64,000 nucleotides of DNA from Schlesneria sp. (GCA_028291515.1 JAQGHU010000102.1:1-64000), one strand, 5' to 3'; positions 1 to 9,285 are shown, numbered from the stretch's first letter. Translations and numbers: made by a program. The notes: a model not told the origin generated them from the sequence alone.

Positions 1-2
1 AT

Positions 3-144
3 GTTCTGCATTGGCAATTGATTGGGAGGGCGAGGCGGGCGAGGCTCCTGCCGAGCCGCGCGTGTCGATGGACTCACAATCACAGGCGCGGCTCGGCAGG
101 AGCCTCGCCCGCCTCGCCCTCCCAATCACTTGCCAATGCAGAAC
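3..144. repeat. Near-perfect 59-bp inverted repeat at the 3' end of mnmE
   Basis: Arms at 3-61 and 86-144 are reverse complements over 59 bases with a single mismatch (position 18), separated by a 24-base loop. The GC-rich core contains the word GGCTCGGCAGGAGCCTCGCC. The right arm runs into the last codons of mnmE (stop at 126-128), so the left arm is an inverted copy of the gene's end plus flanking DNA. Transcripts of yidC-mnmE would fold into a very long hairpin; it may act as a terminator or transcript-end stabiliser, although no clear U-tract follows. I saw no second copy in this window. The outward extent to the left cannot be judged because the window starts there. Confidence 0.9.
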
Positions 145-1547
145 TTGCTGAAGACTCGATCAAGGATATCATCTGTGTAGATGACACCAAGAATGTGACC
201 CATATGATCAAGCGTATCTCGGATGTCGACTGCAATCAGTTCGTCTCCGACGGATTCAATTCCTGCCGACTCTTCAGCGCGTTTCAAAGCCTCGATGACA
301 CCCTCGAGACTTTCCCGGCATCTTGCCGCAGTCATGCCAAGCCATTGCCGAGCCGAGCCGTGCGAAGTCGCGAGGGATTCTCGCAGCGTTTCCGCCAACC
401 GATCGAAGCCTGCCCCTGTCACAGCGCTCACTTCTGGGCTGTCGCTGCCATTCGAATCGATTTCAATCGACGACGCACCTTCTTCACGCAACCACATCTC
501 TGCATCGGGTCGATCTGCCTGAGTCTGGACACGGACACACGCCCGAGCGCACTGACGCGTCTGTTCAAAGAGCAGGCTGTCTTCTTCTCGACGGCTGGCG
601 AGAAGATTTGCCGCGGAGCACCAGACAACGAGATCCGCCCCCTCCACCTGTTCAGACCGATGCAGTTGCGCAGCCCGAGCAATCTGCTCAGTTCGATCTT
701 CCCAGCCGGCGGTATCGATCAGGTCGAAAGCAATTCCCGCCCAATCGACTGGCGATTGCAGGAAGTCTCGAGTTGTCCCTTCGCTAGGCGATACCAATGC
801 AGACTGACTCGCGGTCAGTCGGTTGAACAACGTGCTCTTGCCCGCATTCGGCAGACCGGCCAGTACGACTCGAGTTCGCGTTCGCGACTGCATGCGACTG
901 GATGATTGCTGCAACAGATCCTCGACGAAGCGACGTGCCGTCGCGATTCGGCCCAGCAATTCGCACCGCGATACAAACTCGATGTCTTCTTCGATGAAGT
1001 CCAGCCCCGCTTCCAGGTCGGCCAATAACTCCAGCAAATCATGGCGGAGAGCCGACAGTCGGCCCGATAGCCCACCAGCCAGTTGCGCGAGCGCTGCCTG
1101 AAGTTCATGATGATCGTGAGCATCAATCACGCCCAAGACAGCTTCAGCCTGCAGCAGATCCAGCTTACCGGCCAGGAACGCCCGCAGCGTAAACTCACCC
1201 GCTCGGGCGGGGCGTACGCCTCGACGGTGAAGTGAAGACAAAACCGCCTCCAAAAGAGGAGGCGATCCTGGGAGATGAAGTTCAACGAGAGGCTGGCCCG
1301 TATAGCTCCGGCGGTTGGGCCAGTCGTGAACATCGACAGTAATCGGGGCACGTTCGCTGATAGTGATCAACTGGCCCGGATGCACCATTGCGACTCGAGC
1401 ATTGCGCCACGCATCGTCGTCATCAGGCCTAAACCAGCCCGCCAGAACCTGACGGATCGTCGGCCCCGAGATCCGAACGATCCCTCGACATGCCGAACCT
1501 GGCGCGGAGGCCAGGGCGACGATGGTGTCATCCAGCGACAGATCCAT
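126..1547 (-). CDS. mnmE: tRNA uridine-5-carboxymethylaminomethyl modification GTPase MnmE
   Basis: MnmE (TrmE), with MnmG, modifies the wobble uridine (U34) of certain tRNAs in the cytoplasm. At 473 residues it has family length. Visible are the N-terminal folate-binding domain (about 1-118), the helical domain, and an inserted G domain with the P-loop GLPNAGKS (231-238), switch TTR (258-260) and DTAG (278-281). The invariant C-terminal CIGK (470-473), which holds the catalytic cysteine, is present. The G4 base-recognition motif, usually NKxD or TKxD, appears as TQAD, which is slightly unusual. It starts 8 bases after the yidC stop, so the two are almost certainly cotranscribed, as is common for these genes. 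Its last codons lie in the long inverted repeat at 3-144. Confidence 0.96.
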   Translation of the reverse strand: MDLSLDDTIVALASAPGSACRGIVRISGPTIRQVLAGWFRPDDDDAWRNARVAMVHPGQLITISERAPITVDVHDWPNRRSYTGQPLVELHLPGSPPLLEAVLSSLHRRGVRPARAGEFTLRAFLAGKLDLLQAEAVLGVIDAHDHHELQAALAQLAGGLSGRLSALRHDLLELLADLEAGLDFIEEDIEFVSRCELLGRIATARRFVEDLLQQSSSRMQSRTRTRVVLAGLPNAGKSTLFNRLTASQSALVSPSEGTTRDFLQSPVDWAGIAFDLIDTAGWEDRTEQIARAAQLHRSEQVEGADLVVWCSAANLLASRREEDSLLFEQTRQCARACVRVQTQADRPDAEMWLREEGASSIEIDSNGSDSPEVSAVTGAGFDRLAETLRESLATSHGSARQWLGMTAARCRESLEGVIEALKRAEESAGIESVGDELIAVDIRDTLDHMGHILGVIYTDDILDRVFSKFCIGK

Positions 1548-1555
1548 CGATCAAC

Positions 1556-3571
1556 CTATCGCTTGCCTTTCTTCTTCTTGTTCTTGCTGTTGTCATCACT
1601 AATGCTGTTGCCACTCTTATCCGTACGCCGAATGGCAGTATCCTTATCCGCTGCCTCCTGCCACTTCTGCCACATTGCCAACCAAGCGGAAGGTTTCTTA
1701 GGCGGGGCTGGGTTGCCGGGGACGTTGACCAGGGCTGGCGGCGGATTCAGGGCCGCCGCCTTTGCCTTTTTTTCGAAGATCCAGCGTTCGGTCATACTCC
1801 AGATATTTGTCGAGATGAAATACAGACACAGTCCAGCTGGAACGCGATAGAACGTCGCTCCCATCACGAACATCATGATGTTCATCATCTTGTATTGCGC
1901 GGCCTGTTCTTCGTTCTGCGGCGGCGGCATCGTCAGCTTCTGATGGAGCATCATGAAGCCGATCGAAATACACGGCAGCAAGTTGAATTCGGTCCAACCC
2001 AGGAAGGGAACCGCGAACGGCAACCGGAACAGCGCATCCGGCGATGCCAGGTTCTGGAACCACAGGAACGGTTCCATTCGCAGATCGATCGAGCTGCTCA
2101 GTGAGCGATACAGAGCGATGAAGATTGGCAACTGCAGCAACATTGGCAAGCAGCCACCCAGCATCATCTTCGATTGCTCGGCAACAAGCTCTTGCGATGC
2201 TTTCAGGTACTCTTCGGTATTCTTACCGTGCCGCGCTTCCAGTTCTTTCTGCCGGGCCTGAATCTTCGGCTGCAGTTCTTTCATTCTTGCCGAGTGGGCG
2301 GCCTGATGCTTCGACAGAGGAATCAGGCAGGTTCGAACGGCAATCGTCAAACAGATAATTGCCAGGCCGTAGCTCAGACCCATCGCATGGAACGTATTGA
2401 GGATCCAGAGCATCCCTCGGCAGATCGTATCGAACCAGCCATAGTCCATCAGAGCGGCTGCAGAGACCTGCGACAGCAACTGCTGTCGTTTGGGTCCAGC
2501 ATACAGAGTGTATTCGTGCTCGATCGAACCATGGGCGGGAACAGTGAAGTCCTTCGACGTCAGGTCGACAGAGATATCACTGTAAGCAATCGTCTTCCTG
2601 TTTTCCGAAACCGTGACCCCTTGAGATTTGGCCACAGTTCGTTGCCGAACCTGATTTTCACCTGGCAACAGCAACGTTGCGAAGTAGGCGACATCGACTC
2701 CGATATACTTGATCGGCCGCTCCCAGATCAGTGGCGTCTTCGCCTTCTCTTTTTTCACGACATCCGTCGCGCTCAGCTTGCTGTCGTCGACAGTCGAACC
2801 GTCGTCACGCAAGAACCCCATCCGAATGTCGCGGTACTTATATGCGTTCTCGGCATCTTCGAGTGGAATACCTGTCGGGCCATGCACGACGTAAGAAACT
2901 GGTTTGGCGTCGTCAGACAGATTCTTCAGCGTGACTGTCATGAAGACCTTGTAGCCTTCAGCAAAGTTGTCACGCACACCAGGCTGTTTCTGTTCTTCGG
3001 CCGTCAATCGGCGCAAGCGGAACTTCTTCGTAAGCTCCCAGATGTTGTCGGGAGACGTTAGACGAAACGTGACCGAGTCCGCTGCTTGATCGACGACTTC
3101 CCAGTTGGCATGGTCGACCGATTGACCGTTCAAAACCTGGTCGATTGCAGGAACCTGTAATTCCATGGTCCGGCGATCCGTGAATGGATCACTTCCCAAG
3201 ATCTTCAATCGCTGTCCACGATGGCCAAATGCCGGGTAGCGTTTCACATCGGTCAGTTCAATGGAATCAATGCTGGCGCCTTCGGTACTGAAGTTGGCAG
3301 CCAGAAAGAATTCATCCAGCTTCGCTGCATCTTCCTCATCCTTCTGCGGACCAATCCAGATTGATCGCGAAGGGTGTCGAGTCAGTCTTGGTGCTCCCTT
3401 TGACGGATTCAGCGCATCGGCGGGTTCATCAACTTCTGTCACGACGGATTCAGGAAGCTTCGGTGCCACCAGGGGTGGTGGCGGGAACAAGACCGGAACC
3501 AGGAAGTGCATCCAGCCGATCCACATCAACATGGAAACCGTGAAGAAAACCAAAAACCGCCGCTGATCCAT
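1556..3571 (-). CDS. yidC: Membrane protein insertase YidC
   Basis: YidC inserts and folds inner-membrane proteins, alone or with SecYEG/SecDF. The 671-residue protein has an N-terminal membrane segment (about 7-28, following MDQRRF), a large periplasmic beta domain (about 80-360) and the conserved five-helix insertase core (about 370-605). In the core the segment after 'MDYGWFDTICRGML' matches the Oxa1/YidC signature. The C-terminal tail is rich in lysine (ending KNKKKKGKR), typical of ribosome-binding YidC tails. It is longer than the E. coli protein (548), mostly through its periplasmic domain and tail. The ATG at 3571 is followed directly by the membrane anchor, which supports this start. 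First gene of a yidC-mnmE unit. Confidence 0.96.
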   Translation of the reverse strand: MDQRRFLVFFTVSMLMWIGWMHFLVPVLFPPPPLVAPKLPESVVTEVDEPADALNPSKGAPRLTRHPSRSIWIGPQKDEEDAAKLDEFFLAANFSTEGASIDSIELTDVKRYPAFGHRGQRLKILGSDPFTDRRTMELQVPAIDQVLNGQSVDHANWEVVDQAADSVTFRLTSPDNIWELTKKFRLRRLTAEEQKQPGVRDNFAEGYKVFMTVTLKNLSDDAKPVSYVVHGPTGIPLEDAENAYKYRDIRMGFLRDDGSTVDDSKLSATDVVKKEKAKTPLIWERPIKYIGVDVAYFATLLLPGENQVRQRTVAKSQGVTVSENRKTIAYSDISVDLTSKDFTVPAHGSIEHEYTLYAGPKRQQLLSQVSAAALMDYGWFDTICRGMLWILNTFHAMGLSYGLAIICLTIAVRTCLIPLSKHQAAHSARMKELQPKIQARQKELEARHGKNTEEYLKASQELVAEQSKMMLGGCLPMLLQLPIFIALYRSLSSSIDLRMEPFLWFQNLASPDALFRLPFAVPFLGWTEFNLLPCISIGFMMLHQKLTMPPPQNEEQAAQYKMMNIMMFVMGATFYRVPAGLCLYFISTNIWSMTERWIFEKKAKAAALNPPPALVNVPGNPAPPKKPSAWLAMWQKWQEAADKDTAIRRTDKSGNSISDDNSKNKKKKGKR

Positions 3572-3695
3572 GCTGATCTCGTTCGCTAAATCGCGCTACC
3601 AAAACTTCGGTAGCAAAGTGCTTAAAGACGCGTCGTTGCGTTCATCGGAACGTTGCGTCAGGCAGAAACAATGCCAAGGCCAACTCACCCGCTGC

Positions 3696-4463
3696 TTATC
3701 GCCCATCTTTCAGGCGGTCGCCCAGGAAGTTGTCGAGGTCGGGGATGTCATAAATCTTCTGGGCCGTCTTGGTGAAATCGTATTCGACCCGCTTAAATTC
3801 GACGGTGTTCCCATTTAGAACGACGTAGGACGACCTCGGATCACCATTTCTGGGTTGTCCGACGGAACCGACGTTGATCAAGACCTTCTTCGCCCCCAAC
3901 TCATACTTGAAGTCGATCTCTTCGGGGGCCAGAAAATTCAAGTCTTCGGTAAAGACGCCAGGGATGTGAGTATGTCCCTGAAAACAATATTGCTCGACCA
4001 GCGAGAAGATCCGCTCCATCTTGCGCTGGTTGTAAATATCTTCCGGAAACACATATTCGTTCAGTGGGTTACGAGCAGAACCATGCACGAACAGAAAATT
4101 CGGTTCACGGTGAACACGGGGCAGTTCGCCCAGGAACTCCCACCGTCGGTCAGCCGCCGTACCTGTTCCCGCTTCCAGTTGGCGTCGGGTCCAAAACACG
4201 GCCCGTTCTGCACTGGCATTGAACCCCTCCGGATCGAACAAGGCGGCTTGATCATGATTGCCAAGCAAGCACATGTTGGTGGATATCACTTTGTCGATAC
4301 ATTCGCAGGGGTTGGGACCGTACCCAATAATGTCACCCAGGCAATAGATCTCTGTAATCCCCAACCCGCGAATGTCTGCCAGGACCGCCTCGAAAGCTTC
4401 CAAGTTGGCGTGGATATCACTGATGATCGCGCGCAACGCAGGTTCCTCAATGCTAAATAGCAA
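3696..4463 (-). CDS. Metallophosphoesterase (calcineurin-like, YfcE/MJ0936-type)
   Basis: A 255-residue protein of the calcineurin-like phosphoesterase superfamily. The metal-binding motifs are all visible: SDIHAN (15-20), [10 protein letters not shown] (43-52), GNHD (68-71), a later VHGS histidine, and QGHTHIPG near the end, which supplies the last metal ligands. The superfamily hydrolyses phosphomono- or diesters with a dinuclear metal centre; the substrate cannot be deduced. The small single-domain build fits cytoplasmic YfcE-like phosphodiesterases. It stands alone: yidC lies 124 bases downstream on the same strand and the next gene is divergent. Residues before the first motif are few, so the ATG at 4463 is reasonable. 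Confidence 0.88.
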   Translation of the reverse strand: MLFSIEEPALRAIISDIHANLEAFEAVLADIRGLGITEIYCLGDIIGYGPNPCECIDKVISTNMCLLGNHDQAALFDPEGFNASAERAVFWTRRQLEAGTGTAADRRWEFLGELPRVHREPNFLFVHGSARNPLNEYVFPEDIYNQRKMERIFSLVEQYCFQGHTHIPGVFTEDLNFLAPEEIDFKYELGAKKVLINVGSVGQPRNGDPRSSYVVLNGNTVEFKRVEYDFTKTAQKIYDIPDLDNFLGDRLKDGR

Positions 4464-4738
4464 CGTAGCCGAGGGATGAATTCTGAGAGCGAATCAGCCA
4501 ACACGGCTGCTTCAAAAACTACAGAGACAAAACCGGGCCCAAGTACCGACGACTAACCTAAGTCGGTGAATAATACGAATTTTGGAATGATAAGGGCCAC
4601 AAAACCGCACGGCAAGCATTGACATGGCGGCAGACGGTCGGCGACGGAGATTTGCGTTGCCCCGACGGCACGGCTACTCTGTCCGTTTCGGTTTATCGAC
4701 CACGATTCTTCCTTAAGTCCAGCCTGAGAAAGCCTGTC

Positions 4739-6097
4739 ATGCGTGTCCGGATTGGATTGATTTCGCTCCCTTTGCTGGTTGTTCTGGTTGGATGCCCGGC
4801 TTCGCCCCCCGCGCCGCCATCGACTCCAAAAGCTCCGACGATGCCTGCCACAGCCCCTCCCGCAACAACCAATACGACGCAACCCATTGAAGATGATGCA
4901 GTTCCAGATGAACCATCACTCATTGCCAAGCTGGAAAAACTGGGAGCAAAAGTCTCGGTCGACGAAGACAAGCAGGTGACTGAAGTCGACCTCACCTCCG
5001 AATCCCTGGATAAGCCAGAGGAAGCTAACGAAGTTTTCGACGATCTGGCCAAGCTGACTCATCTGCGACGAATCGTCGCATTCGGACCCGAAATCCGTAA
5101 TGATCAGGTCGCCAAGATCGCCGGATTAAAAAACCTCGTGGCTGTTGAACTGATCAACTCCAACATCAATGACGGTGGGATCGAGCATCTGGTGGGGCTG
5201 ACGAAGCTCGAAACGCTCTACATCCGTCGCGCCAATCTGACCGATGCCGGCTTGGAAAAACTATCGGTCCTGAAGAATCTCCAACGACTGGACCTCCGCT
5301 TCACCAACGTCACCAACGCCGGGATGCCGGCAGTCGCCAAGCTTCCCAAGTTGCGGGCCCTCATGCTCGAAGCCACCAAGGTCAGCGATGCTGGGCTCGA
5401 ACCACTGACCGAGCTGAAAAACTTGATCAAGTTGAATCTTTGGGGCGAACTCTTCACCAATGCCGCAGCCGAACACATCAAGAAGATGACCACGCTGGAG
5501 ATCCTGGAACTCGACGACACGCGCGTAAAAGACGATGGGCTCAAGCAACTGGCTGGGCTGACCAAGATGCGTGAGTTGTCTCTCGTGCGAACTCGGATCA
5601 CCAACGAAGGACTCACCGCGCTGAAAGGGATGAAAGAACTGCGTGCCCTGCAACTGCGCGACACGATGTCGACTGACCCCGGCTTGGAGAACATTGCCGG
5701 GCTGACCAACCTGAAAAAGCTGGATCTGAGCGAAGGAATTTATGGCGACGACGGAATCAAGCATCTGGCTGGGCTGAAAAACCTAGAAGAACTGAAGCTC
5801 TGGAAGATTCCCGTCAGCAATGAAGGCCTTGGCCCAATCACGGGCTTAACCAATCTGAAGGTCCTTAATCTGGCGGAATCGCGGATCAATGATGACGGCG
5901 TCAAGATGCTGAAGCCACTGGCAAACCTGGAAGAATTGAATCTCAGCATCACGGAAATCTCTCCGGCGACTCTGGAATTCATTCCCGAATTCAAGAAGCT
6001 GAAGAAGCTGCTGATCAATAACTGTATTCAGGTCAGTCCAGACGCCAAAGAAACCTTGCAGAAGGCAATGCCGGGTTTAAAGATCGACGGCCCCTGA
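4739..6097 (+). CDS. Leucine-rich-repeat lipoprotein
   Basis: The preferred start is the ATG at 4739, because it is followed by a lipoprotein signal (MRVRIG, a hydrophobic stretch, then LVGC at the lipobox), giving 452 residues. A proline/threonine-rich linker follows, then about a dozen leucine-rich repeats of 23-25 residues with the pattern LxxLxxLxLxxTxITDxGL, the cysteine-free RI-like type common in planctomycetes. Known for the fold: a protein-protein interaction solenoid; no catalytic domain is present. The lipobox predicts anchoring to a membrane facing the periplasm. An in-frame extension back to 4619 lacks signal character and is rejected as start. It converges with scpB 19 bases beyond its stop. 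Function unknown. Confidence 0.85.
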   Translation: MRVRIGLISLPLLVVLVGCPASPPAPPSTPKAPTMPATAPPATTNTTQPIEDDAVPDEPSLIAKLEKLGAKVSVDEDKQVTEVDLTSESLDKPEEANEVFDDLAKLTHLRRIVAFGPEIRNDQVAKIAGLKNLVAVELINSNINDGGIEHLVGLTKLETLYIRRANLTDAGLEKLSVLKNLQRLDLRFTNVTNAGMPAVAKLPKLRALMLEATKVSDAGLEPLTELKNLIKLNLWGELFTNAAAEHIKKMTTLEILELDDTRVKDDGLKQLAGLTKMRELSLVRTRITNEGLTALKGMKELRALQLRDTMSTDPGLENIAGLTNLKKLDLSEGIYGDDGIKHLAGLKNLEELKLWKIPVSNEGLGPITGLTNLKVLNLAESRINDDGVKMLKPLANLEELNLSITEISPATLEFIPEFKKLKKLLINNCIQVSPDAKETLQKAMPGLKIDGP

Positions 6098-6116
6098 ACT
6101 GGAGACGCAAGTCCGT

Positions 6117-7070
6117 CTACTTGTACGCGACTTGCTCGTGACGCGGCAGTTCGTTGAGGTTGCGGATGCCGAACAGGGACAGAAATCGCGGCGTGGTCCG
6201 ATAGGTCACGTCGCGAGATTTCCCGGTTCTGCGTTCCACGGCAACCAACTCGCGGCGCAATAATTGACGGACAACACCACTGGAACCCGGCTTGCCAAGT
6301 TGATCGATCTCGGCGGCCGTCAGTGGTTGATGGTAGGCAATCACCGCCAGCACTTCGATCGCTTCTTGAGAAAGCTTGACCTCTTTCGGCCCCAGCCCAT
6401 ACGTTTTGCGGCGGATGCGCTCGAAGTCTTCCCGCAAGGTCATACGGTAGCCCCCTTCAGCAAGGCGGATCTCGTAAGGGCGACCTTCGCGAGTGTACTG
6501 AGCATTCAATCCATCAATCTGCGACTCGATGAATGCCGCAGTGAATTCATCTCGCAGCACACCAATCAACTTACGAGTCGTCAGTGGTTCGCCACCCACG
6601 AACAGCAAAGCCTCGAGAATCTCGCGAGGAGTCACAGTTCCAGATTTAGGCGCGACAGGTTTTCGATTGGTGGCCTGGTTCGATAACTGCGTCAGCTCCG
6701 CAGTCAACTCTTCAGAACTGATTCGGTCCGCAGCGGGTATCTCCGCTTCCGGGACCACAGGCAATGTGGCGGACGCAGCTTCAACAGTCGCGGAAGCTTC
6801 CTGCGTGATGTCGCTCACACTTTGTGAATTGGAAACCGGCCCCGCTTCTGCTGTAAAAAACTCCGCCTCGGGATCAACCGGAGTCGGTATAGGCGGCAAC
6901 TCAGCATCCGATGCCTCCAGCACCTCCATGGCTCGCATATACGCCGCTTCTAACTCTTCGCCAGCCCAGTCGCCCGCTTCCGAACCAGAGTCCTCGTCGA
7001 GTTGTCCCCAGAAGGTGTCTTCACCAGATTCATCATCACTAGAAAGGTCATTTGCGTCGGATGTCGTCAT
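6117..7070 (-). CDS. scpB: Segregation and condensation protein B (ScpB)
   Basis: ScpB partners with ScpA and SMC in the bacterial condensin complex that organises and segregates chromosomes. The ScpB winged-helix domains occupy about residues 147-317, opening with TPREILEALLFVGGEPLT and including the conserved KxLSQEAIEVLAVIAYHQP stretch. The first 146 residues are an acidic, serine/proline-rich, low-complexity extension that most ScpB proteins (about 180-200 residues) lack. I chose the ATG at 7070 because it has AGGGAAGGAG upstream; a longer reading to 7202 has no such site. scpA is not adjacent here, whereas in many bacteria scpA and scpB are neighbours. Confidence 0.9.
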   Translation of the reverse strand: MTTSDANDLSSDDESGEDTFWGQLDEDSGSEAGDWAGEELEAAYMRAMEVLEASDAELPPIPTPVDPEAEFFTAEAGPVSNSQSVSDITQEASATVEAASATLPVVPEAEIPAADRISSEELTAELTQLSNQATNRKPVAPKSGTVTPREILEALLFVGGEPLTTRKLIGVLRDEFTAAFIESQIDGLNAQYTREGRPYEIRLAEGGYRMTLREDFERIRRKTYGLGPKEVKLSQEAIEVLAVIAYHQPLTAAEIDQLGKPGSSGVVRQLLRRELVAVERRTGKSRDVTYRTTPRFLSLFGIRNLNELPRHEQVAYK

Positions 7071-7268
7071 CTTGGCACCGCTCCTTCCCTGTGAGAACTG
7101 ATGGACTGGGCGGGAAGGATAGATCTGATCGGGAAAGCTGGTCAATAGCGATGCTGTCGGCCGAGCGCATGTCATGTCCCGAAGGAAGTTATGCATTTTC
7201 ACGTGGCTGCGACATGACTGATGGATTAAGCTAATCAGGCGAAATCGTTACATCAGCGAGGGCGGTAG

Positions 7269-7856
7269 ATGGCAGTAGTACTTCAAGATTTCTCTTGGAA
7301 AAGGATGATTGAAGCCGTGGAAGCCGTACGAGAACGTGCATGTCGTGCTACTGCCGCACTGAAGACTGCTTCGATTCCTTATGCGGTTGCTGGTGGAAAC
7401 GCGGTTGCAGCATGGGTTGCTCGTGTGGATCGTGCGGCCGTGCGAAATACACAGGATGTCGATATTCTAATCCGCCGCTCAGACTTCGATTCGGTAAAAA
7501 TCGCCCTTGAGGCTGTCGGGTTCTCCCACCACAACTTAATGGGTGTCGACTGTTTCATCGACGGGCCAAATGGCAGTCCACGTAACGCAGTCCATCTGCT
7601 ATACGCAGGTGAGAAAGTTCGTGAATCATATCCTGTGCCGTCAGCCGATGTTTCTGAGGCGGTGCCAGCCGAGGAATACCAAGTATTGTCTTTGGAGGCG
7701 CTTGTCAGAATGAAGTTGAATTCATTTCGTGACAAAGACCGGATGCATCTTCGCGATCTTCTGGGGGTGGGATTGCTTGATGATTCTTGGTTGACGCGTT
7801 TGATTCCCGAACATGCCGAGCGACTACAGCAAATTATCGACGATCCCGATGGCTGA
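7269..7856 (+). CDS. Nucleotidyltransferase-like protein (AbiEii/MNT-type fold)
   Basis: A 195-residue protein with the polymerase-beta-like nucleotidyltransferase signature: GGNAVAAWV (about 42-50) followed by TQDVDILI (61-68), where the paired aspartates are the expected metal ligands. This arrangement is seen in minimal nucleotidyltransferases and in AbiEii-type toxins. No partner antitoxin (AbiEi-like) or HEPN gene sits beside it; both neighbours are housekeeping genes, so it may be a domesticated or stand-alone enzyme. GAGGGCGGTAG precedes the ATG. It converges with mgtE with two bases between the stops. The target (tRNA, protein or small molecule) cannot be told from sequence. Confidence 0.7.
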   Translation: MAVVLQDFSWKRMIEAVEAVRERACRATAALKTASIPYAVAGGNAVAAWVARVDRAAVRNTQDVDILIRRSDFDSVKIALEAVGFSHHNLMGVDCFIDGPNGSPRNAVHLLYAGEKVRESYPVPSADVSEAVPAEEYQVLSLEALVRMKLNSFRDKDRMHLRDLLGVGLLDDSWLTRLIPEHAERLQQIIDDPDG

Positions 7857-7858
7857 TT

Positions 7859-9235
7859 TTATCGCAGCAAGATCGCCACCGAGAAATAGATCACCACGCC
7901 GACGATATCGCTCAACGACGCAATCAGCGGATTCGACATGATTGCGGGGTCCATTCCGAGCGATTCGAAAAACATCGGTAACAGCGATCCTGTGACGGTG
8001 CCCATGGTGACAACCAGCGCAATCGTCACAGCCACGACACCGGCCTGCATCCAGTCCCGCCCGAACAGGCCTTGGAGCGCCAGCCAAGCGAAGAGCCCCA
8101 GCACCAGTCCGAGGATCATGCCTGTTAAGAGCTCTCGAATCGCCATGCGGATGCGGTCTTGTCGAGACAGCGGCTGCATCGCCATCGCCCGAATGACCAG
8201 CGTTGCCGACTGCGAACCCGTATTGCCGCCACTCGCAAGGACCAGCGGCAGAAACCAATCCAGCCAATTGCTGTCGTTCTCGACTTTGCCAAATGCGCGC
8301 ATGACAGTCGCCGTGCCCAAGGCCATTACCGACAAGACCAACAGCCAGATTCCACGCTTCCAGGCAATCGTCAACAGGGGCGTCGAAAGGTAGCTGTGCT
8401 CCAGCGGCTGCATCGCGGACTGACGATAGGCATCCTCAGCCGCCTCTTCCTGAATCACGTCCAGCACGTCGTCGTGTGTGATGATGCCGACCAGCCGATT
8501 TTCCTCGTCGAGGACCGGCAGGGCGATCAAGTCAAACTTGGCGATCAGCCGCGCCGCTTCTTGCCGATCGTCGCTCACGCGTACGGCAATCAACTCGCGT
8601 CGCATGACATCAGCCAGCAACGAATTCGACCGAGCCAGAATCAGCTCACGTAGTGTGATCACCCCGTGCAAGTGCCTCGCGTCGTCGACGACGAACACAT
8701 AGTAGATCGTCTCGCTGTCGGGTGCCTGCTGACGCAACCGATTCAACGCCTCGCTGACACCGATGTTCTCGGGCAGCAACGCATATTCAGTCGTCATGAT
8801 CGAGCCGGCCGAGTCCTCCGGGTAGGACAACATCCGGCGGATTTCGTCTCGTTCGGCCTGCGCGATCAACGGCAGCAGCGCTTCCAACTGCTCCTCGTCC
8901 ATGTGCTCAAGCAAGTCAACGCGATCATCAGCCGACATCGCTTCGACCAACTGCGACAGGTGCTTGCGATCGACAGCCGCGATCAGTTCGATCTGCTGTG
9001 AGGGCTCGATGATCTCGAAGATCTCGGCCTGACGATCAATCGCCGTCGATGACAGCACCCGCCACGTGTCGGCGGGATCCAGCCCCTGCAACACCTCGGC
9101 GATGATGACCGGGTTCAGAACTTCGCAGAACTGCTGCAGACCGATGTCGTCGCTTTCGGCCAGCATCAACTTCAGATCCGGCTGAAGCAGCGGGTTGTAA
9201 ACTAATGTTCCCGCTGATGACCGGATGCTGCTCAT
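7859..9235 (-). CDS. mgtE: Magnesium transporter MgtE
   Basis: MgtE is a homodimeric Mg2+ channel of the inner membrane gated by cytoplasmic Mg2+. The 458-residue protein shows the order expected: N domain of helical repeats (about 20-130), paired CBS domains (about 135-260, including 'LPVLDEENRLVGIITHDDVLDV'-type sequence), a connecting helix, then five membrane segments (about 285-458). The pore-region signature GGNTGSQSATL lies near residue 340 and the acidic MGTVTGSLLP stretch near 420, both conserved in the family. The protein ends within the last membrane helix, as usual. The gene is downstream of the rplM-rpsI terminator and probably has its own transcript; no M-box-like leader was recognised. 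Confidence 0.95.
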   Translation of the reverse strand: MSSIRSSAGTLVYNPLLQPDLKLMLAESDDIGLQQFCEVLNPVIIAEVLQGLDPADTWRVLSSTAIDRQAEIFEIIEPSQQIELIAAVDRKHLSQLVEAMSADDRVDLLEHMDEEQLEALLPLIAQAERDEIRRMLSYPEDSAGSIMTTEYALLPENIGVSEALNRLRQQAPDSETIYYVFVVDDARHLHGVITLRELILARSNSLLADVMRRELIAVRVSDDRQEAARLIAKFDLIALPVLDEENRLVGIITHDDVLDVIQEEAAEDAYRQSAMQPLEHSYLSTPLLTIAWKRGIWLLVLSVMALGTATVMRAFGKVENDSNWLDWFLPLVLASGGNTGSQSATLVIRAMAMQPLSRQDRIRMAIRELLTGMILGLVLGLFAWLALQGLFGRDWMQAGVVAVTIALVVTMGTVTGSLLPMFFESLGMDPAIMSNPLIASLSDIVGVVIYFSVAILLR

Positions 9236-9243
9236 AGCAATCT

Positions 9244-9285
9244 CTAAAACAAGAACCCCAACCGGAACAAGTCCAGTGGGGTTCT
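9244..9285 (-). terminator. Rho-independent terminator after rpsI
   Basis: Nine-base perfect arms, AGAACCCCA at 9252-9260 and TGGGGTTCT at 9277-9285, enclose a 16-base loop. Read on the minus strand the stem is followed by TGTTTTA. It lies between the rpsI stop (9315) and the mgtE start (9235), so it should end the rplM-rpsI transcript. Confidence 0.75.

Noticed and set aside
18-905. Long plus-strand open frame opposite mnmE
   Set aside because: It is the complementary shadow of mnmE and of the inverted repeat; no family resemblance and no ribosome site.
4619-4624. TTGACA upstream of the LRR gene as a promoter
   Set aside because: No -10-like hexamer at suitable spacing (the expected place reads CGACGG).
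4619-4738. In-frame extension of the LRR lipoprotein
   Set aside because: It would bury the lipoprotein signal peptide 40 residues inside the protein; the ATG at 4739 is preferred.
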